Both the position numbers and the translations under genes were made by a program. Below, piece by piece: positions 6,044 through 10,012 of a stretch of 10,012 bases of DNA. Below the pieces are notes generated by a model. That model had not been told where the DNA came from, did not search any database, and worked only from the letters and a program-made list of their open reading frames with translations. The DNA comes from JALXCH01 sp964495805. GTDB taxonomy: Bacteria > Calditrichota > Calditrichia > RBG-13-44-9. The stretch covers positions 1 to 10,012 of the forward strand of contig CAZBWV010000053.1 of assembly GCA_964495805.1 (NCBI GenBank), written 5' to 3'. Numbering within the stretch: position 1 is the first letter of the stretch; each line of letters begins with the position of its first letter.

Positions 6044-9000
6044 ACTTACTTTAATTTGTACATTCTCTGCACCCAGTAACTGTTGGAGCTTCTCAATAAA
6101 TTCGTCTGTTAGCACCACGCGAAATTTCTGGGATTTCATTAAAAATCCGGTACCGTTCCCGTTGGGACGGATGTCGAAGAAAACGGGTATGGTACCCGGA
6201 TATTGCTTCATAATATGATGGAGTTCATCCACCAGACGTTCATCCACTTTTCCGGTCTGGATGGTCAATTGTAATCCCTGCGCCATTCGGTTGCGTACCT
6301 CAGAGAGGGGAAAAATCTCGTCGCAGAGCATTTTGAATGATTTTTCGGTGGATTCACTCACCCGGCCGCGCACAAACACCATTTCGCCCTTGGAGATAAA
6401 AGAGCTGTATTTCTCGTACACCGAAGAGAAGACCACCGCTTCGAAGGAATTGAACTTATCCTCCAGCGTGACGAACGCCATGATGTTCCCTTTGCGATCC
6501 AGGTGGGTTTTCACAGCCGAAATGATGGCGGCAGTGCGAACTTCCCGATTTTCGGTAAACGTCTGGGGATTATTCCAGTCCAGATTGCTAAACAGCTCGA
6601 TTTCCTTCCTGAATTTATCCAGGGGATGACCGCTGATATAGAAGCCTAATAATTCCTTCTCCCGTTCCAGTTTCTCCTGCAATGGCCAATCCGGCACATC
6701 GGGGAGCGGCGGATAGGTAGTAAACTCATCCTCCGCTTTCCCTTCCGATTCTCCGGTGTTCAGCAGTTCAAATAGGGTAATCTGCGATTTGTTTTGTGCC
6801 CGGCTCTGAAACTTCTGAGCGAAACTGATTGCCGTTTCGATGGCCAGGAAGTTTTGCGCCCGATTCCCCTCTAATGAATCCAGGGCACCGGCCTGAACCA
6901 GCGCTTCCAGAATCTTCTTGTTTACGCTGCGTAGATCCACATGCTGGAGTAAATGGAAGATATTCTTGAATTTGCCGTGTTCGTTTCGGGCTTCGATAAT
7001 GGAGTGAATAGCCGCTTTGCCCACGTTTTTAATTGCTTCCAGACCGAAGCTGATTTTGCCCGGTTCCGGCACTTCAAACTTGGCGCCGGAGATGTTCACA
7101 TCCGGTGGTAAAATTTCCAGCCCCATGCCCCGGCATGCTTCAATTAATTCGGCTATTCGGGAGGAATTGTTGATTTCCGAAGTCATGGTGGCTGCCATGA
7201 ATTCTGCGGGATAGTGTCGCTTGAGATAAGCGGTTTGATAAGCCAGAATGGCGTAGGCAGCCGAATGGGATTTATTGAAACCGTACTTGGCAAACTTGAA
7301 GATTAACTCGTAAATATCGTTGGCTGTTTTTTCATCAATTCCATTGGCCTGACATCCCTGGAGAAACTCCACTTTGAGCTTCTCCATCACCTCAACCTTT
7401 TTCTTTCCCATCGCCCGGCGCAAAATATCGGCTTTTCCCAGGCTGAACCCGGCAAGCTCCGATGCAATCCGCATCACCTGTTCCTGATAAACAATGATTC
7501 CGTAAGTCTCTTTCAGGATGGGTTCCAGTTTGGGATGCAGATATTCGATTTTCTCTTTTCCGTGTTTTCGGGCAATGTAGGAGTCGATATTATCCATAGG
7601 TCCCGGGCGATACAGAGCATTCATGGCAATCAGGTCTTCAATCCGGTTGGGTTTGAGCTTGCGCAGATATTCCTGCATGCCCGAACTTTCGAACTGGAAG
7701 ATGCCTACCGTGTTTCCTTCTGCAAAAAGTTCGTACGTTTCTTTATCGTCCAGTGGTAAATTATCCGGATCCACCCGGATGCCTTTTTTCCTGAGCATTT
7801 GCACCGTATCATGAACCACGGTCAGTGTGCGTAGCCCCAAAAAGTCCATTTTCAGCAGACCGATGGTTTCGCAACCGGTCATGGTGAATTGGGTGGCAAT
7901 AATTTTCTGACCTTTTTCTTCCGCCTGGTACAGGGGGACATAATTGGTAATGTCTTCCGGTGCAATGATGATTCCGGCAGCATGAATGGAAGCGTGACGC
8001 GCCAGTCCTTCCAGCACCAGAGAGTGTTTAATCAGTTCTTTAAAGACGGGGTCTCCGCTTTCGTTCATCTCTCGAAGTTCGGGAATCTTTTCCAGCGCTT
8101 CCTGAAGGGGCATGGGTTTGCCCTGATGCACCGGGATTAGTTTGGAAATCCGGTCGGCCAGGGCGTACTCCATTCCCAGTGCTCGGGCTACGTCCCGAAT
8201 AACTCCTTTGGAAGCCATGGTTCCAAAAGTAATAATCTGGGCAACGTTTTTTTCACCGTATTTCCGTCGCACGTATTCAATGACCTCTTCCCGCCGTTCG
8301 TAACAGAAGTCTATGTCAATATCCGGCATAGTTACCCGCTCCGGATTCAGGAATCGTTCGAACAGTAAATCGTATCGAAGGGGATCCACCCGGGTAATTC
8401 CCAGGGCATATGCTACCAGACTCCCTGCCGCTGACCCGCGTCCCAGACCTACCGGAATATCCTGACTACGCGCAAAATCAATAAAATCTTTAACAATCAG
8501 AAAATATCCCGCATATCCGGTTTTCTGAATCGTTTCCAGCTCATATTCCAACCGTTCCTGAATCTCCGGAGTAATTTTCGGATAAAGCTTTGCCAGTCCT
8601 TCAAATGCTTCGTGCCGTAAATAATCATCCAATGTTTTATCTTTAAATTCAGGGGGAAGAGGAAATTTAGGAAGCAAAATCTGGCCGGTTTCGATTTCCA
8701 GGTTGCACTTTTCGGTTACCTCCAGGGTGCGCTCCAGAACGTCCGGTTTATCTTTAAACAGCTCATACATCTCCTGTTCGCTTTTCAGATACAGTTCAGT
8801 GGTGTTGTAGCGCATCCGGTTGGTGTCCTTTACCGTTTTACCGGACTGAATGCAAAGCAGGATGTCGTGAGAAGAATGCTGGCCCTTGAGCAGGTAATGG
8901 TTGTCGTTGGTTGCAATCACCGGAACGCCCATTTCCCGGGCTAATTTGTAAATATTTTCGTAGCCTGCTTCTTCAGGGATATGGTGATTCTGAATCTCCA

Positions 9001-9523
9001 GGTAGAAGTCGTCTCCAAAGATGTCCAGATACTCTTCCACCGCTTTGATGGCTTCTTGCTTATCCACATTATTCAGTTTCTGGAAGATTTCTCCTTTCAT
9101 GCAGGCGGAAGTAGCAATAATCCCCTCGTGGTACTGGCGCAACACTTCTTTGTCGATGCGCGGTTTATAATAAAACCCTTCCAGATAGGCAATGCTGGAG
9201 AGTTTCATCAAATTTCGATATCCTGTTTTATTCTTGGCCAAAAGCACCAGATGGTAATGTGCCTGTTTCCCCCCTTTGCCCCCACCCTTTCGTTCTTTCC
9301 GGGAACCAGGGGCAATGTAAGCTTCCATCCCGATGATGGGTTTAATTCCATACTGTTTGGCTGTGAGGTAAAAATCCAGCACACCAAACATGTTGCCATG
9401 GTCAGTAAGCGCCAGCGCTTCGAACTTGAGCTCGGCAGCACGTGCCATCATGCGCTTAATATCCATGGCACCATCCAATAAACTGTAATGGCTGTGATTA
9501 TGTAAATGCACGAATGAGGCCAA
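6041..9523 (-). CDS. dnaE: DNA polymerase III alpha subunit (replicative polymerase)
   Basis: This is the catalytic subunit of the chromosomal replicase, 1160 residues, the same length as E. coli DnaE. The PHP domain (about 1-280) keeps a full-looking metal site: His8, His10, Asp17, His42, Glu67, His91, Cys141, Asp207 and His209. The polymerase core follows, with GLGRGSAAGS at 359-368, the catalytic PDIDIDF (Asp401 and Asp403) and the third acidic residue Asp560 in KMDFLGLRTL. A helix-hairpin-helix lies at about 827-846, an internal beta-clamp-binding pentapeptide QITLF at 914-918, and an OB fold at about 996-1070, before a C-terminal domain. The start is TTG (9521-9523), supported by AGGAG six bases upstream and by alignment of MASFVHLHNHS with family N-termini. 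It is the likely first gene of a minus-strand unit continuing into dtd. The chain is intact, with no intein. Confidence 0.97.
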   Translation of the reverse strand: MASFVHLHNHSHYSLLDGAMDIKRMMARAAELKFEALALTDHGNMFGVLDFYLTAKQYGIKPIIGMEAYIAPGSRKERKGGGKGGKQAHYHLVLLAKNKTGYRNLMKLSSIAYLEGFYYKPRIDKEVLRQYHEGIIATSACMKGEIFQKLNNVDKQEAIKAVEEYLDIFGDDFYLEIQNHHIPEEAGYENIYKLAREMGVPVIATNDNHYLLKGQHSSHDILLCIQSGKTVKDTNRMRYNTTELYLKSEQEMYELFKDKPDVLERTLEVTEKCNLEIETGQILLPKFPLPPEFKDKTLDDYLRHEAFEGLAKLYPKITPEIQERLEYELETIQKTGYAGYFLIVKDFIDFARSQDIPVGLGRGSAAGSLVAYALGITRVDPLRYDLLFERFLNPERVTMPDIDIDFCYERREEVIEYVRRKYGEKNVAQIITFGTMASKGVIRDVARALGMEYALADRISKLIPVHQGKPMPLQEALEKIPELREMNESGDPVFKELIKHSLVLEGLARHASIHAAGIIIAPEDITNYVPLYQAEEKGQKIIATQFTMTGCETIGLLKMDFLGLRTLTVVHDTVQMLRKKGIRVDPDNLPLDDKETYELFAEGNTVGIFQFESSGMQEYLRKLKPNRIEDLIAMNALYRPGPMDNIDSYIARKHGKEKIEYLHPKLEPILKETYGIIVYQEQVMRIASELAGFSLGKADILRRAMGKKKVEVMEKLKVEFLQGCQANGIDEKTANDIYELIFKFAKYGFNKSHSAAYAILAYQTAYLKRHYPAEFMAATMTSEINNSSRIAELIEACRGMGLEILPPDVNISGAKFEVPEPGKISFGLEAIKNVGKAAIHSIIEARNEHGKFKNIFHLLQHVDLRSVNKKILEALVQAGALDSLEGNRAQNFLAIETAISFAQKFQSRAQNKSQITLFELLNTGESEGKAEDEFTTYPPLPDVPDWPLQEKLEREKELLGFYISGHPLDKFRKEIELFSNLDWNNPQTFTENREVRTAAIISAVKTHLDRKGNIMAFVTLEDKFNSFEAVVFSSVYEKYSSFISKGEMVFVRGRVSESTEKSFKMLCDEIFPLSEVRNRMAQGLQLTIQTGKVDERLVDELHHIMKQYPGTIPVFFDIRPNGNGTGFLMKSQKFRVVLTDEFIEKLQQLLGAENVQIKVS

Positions 9524-9524
9524 G

Positions 9525-9538
9525 GTACACTCCTGTAC
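9525..9538 (-). promoter_or_regulatory. dnaE ribosome binding site inside a small inverted repeat
   Basis: On the minus strand GTACA-GGAG-TGTAC places the Shine-Dalgarno core GGAG exactly in the loop of a perfect 5-bp stem, six bases before the TTG start. The ribosome binding site itself is well supported; a regulatory role for the hairpin or palindrome is inference. Confidence 0.6.
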
Positions 9539-9570
9539 GACTGAAAATTCCGTTGCTTAAACTGCGGAGA

Positions 9571-9599
9571 AATTTAGTTTTACCCGGAAGGGATTGCAA
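9571..9599 (-). promoter_or_regulatory. Candidate sigma70-type promoter for dnaE
   Basis: On the minus strand TTGCAA (9594-9599) and TAAATT (9571-9576) are separated by exactly 17 bp, each matching 4/6 of the consensus. Transcription would begin near 9564, leaving a leader of about 40 nt before the TTG start. The 166-bp gap to the upstream PsiE-like gene fits an independent promoter here. Not proven by sequence alone. Confidence 0.4.
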
Positions 9600-9689
9600 A
9601 TCATTTTCTACGTTGCTCATGTCGATTTTGCACCGGCGGGAGAATGTGAGGCAAGTCCCGAAATGACCTGTACTGACATCCAATATCCG

Positions 9690-10012
9690 TCAGGTTAATT
9701 TACGGTACCCTTTGTAGCGCTTTACCAGATACAACGCAACCACCAGTACCAGCACTACCAGTGTATTCAGTCCAATTTCGTACAAATACTGGTCAAATAA
9801 AACTTCGTTAATACTCTCCCCTTCCATAATGGAAATATGCGCTCCTGCCATGAGCAATTTGCGCAGTGCGGAAATAATTCCGATGACGATGAAAGGTTCC
9901 AGAGGAATCGTGTGTTCTTTTAAATAAGTCAGTACGGTGTTCATTAATTCCAGGATAATCATGATAAGAAAAAGTTTTTGCAGAAGATGAAAAATGGCAC
10001 CAATCATATTTA
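9690..10012 (-). CDS. PsiE-family (phosphate-starvation-inducible E-like) membrane protein, 5' end likely outside the window
   Basis: At least 105 residues of a small inner-membrane protein are visible. Three hydrophobic segments can be seen, counted from the ATG at 10005-10007: about 5-29, 33-52 and 78-97. The conserved polar pattern of the PsiE family lies between the first two: Glu20, the KEH at 30-32 and Glu37-Pro38, followed by Arg49-Lys50. The family's biochemical function is unknown; the name comes from a phosphate-regulated E. coli gene. Family members usually have an additional N-terminal membrane helix, which is missing here, and the frame stays open to the window edge. The ATG at 10007 is thus probably internal and the gene partial. 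A basic tail (KRYKGYRKLT) follows the last helix. It ends 166 bp before dnaE, so co-transcription is uncertain. Confidence 0.75.
   Translation of the reverse strand, partial: NMIGAIFHLLQKLFLIMIILELMNTVLTYLKEHTIPLEPFIVIGIISALRKLLMAGAHISIMEGESINEVLFDQYLYEIGLNTLVVLVLVVALYLVKRYKGYRKLT

Noticed and set aside
6261..6629. A 122-codon plus-strand open frame opposite the dnaE OB-fold region
   Set aside because: It is fully antisense to well-conserved dnaE sequence and carries no identifiable features.
8981..9481. A 166-codon plus-strand open frame opposite dnaE
   Set aside because: It lies wholly antisense to the conserved PHP domain of dnaE, has no family resemblance and no start signal.
9498..9683. 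A 61-codon minus-strand frame, or a shorter 40-codon version, in the gap before dnaE
   Set aside because: It overlaps the dnaE start and the candidate promoter, has no convincing ribosome binding site or family match; kept as non-coding leader.

Overview
The window looks like a chromosomal segment from a Gram-negative bacterium of the FCB superphylum, most likely a Caldithrix/KSB1-like or related lineage rather than a classical Bacteroidete. The evidence is a secreted metalloprotease ending in a type IX secretion (T9SS) type A sorting domain, next to a PorV/PorQ (UPF0164)-like outer-membrane protein. The lineage is an inference; no rRNA or other decisive marker is present. Base composition is moderate and looks even across the genes.

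Layout. Bases 1-658 hold no convincing protein gene. They contain two copies of a composite palindromic repeat (about 93% identical over 164 bp, period 273 bp), each followed by an inverted-repeat arm, then a strong rho-independent terminator that points to the minus strand, then the leader of a plus-strand HAD-family phosphatase gene (659-1276). Everything from 1299 to the right edge is on the minus strand, read right to left: a PsiE-like membrane protein (cut by the window edge), dnaE, dtd, a membrane-anchored triple-PASTA protein, a PorV/PorQ-like barrel protein and the T9SS-sorted metalloprotease. The HAD gene and the protease gene converge with only 22 bp between them.

How the genes relate. 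dnaE and dtd are translationally coupled: the dtd Shine-Dalgarno sequence contains the dnaE stop codon. The next gaps (63, 73 and 84 bp) show no clear terminator, so dnaE-dtd-PASTA-porV-protease may be one transcription unit joining core functions (replication, removal of D-amino acids from tRNA) with envelope functions. The PorV-like protein and the protease plausibly belong to the same T9SS export process. Start codons are unusual: TTG for dnaE and the protease, TTG or GTG for the porV-like gene, GTG for dtd; only the PASTA gene uses ATG on this strand.

I found no clear previously undescribed system. The most notable non-ordinary parts are the composite repeat array at the left, and the minus-strand terminator whose only apparent client would be a transcript reading antisense through the HAD gene.
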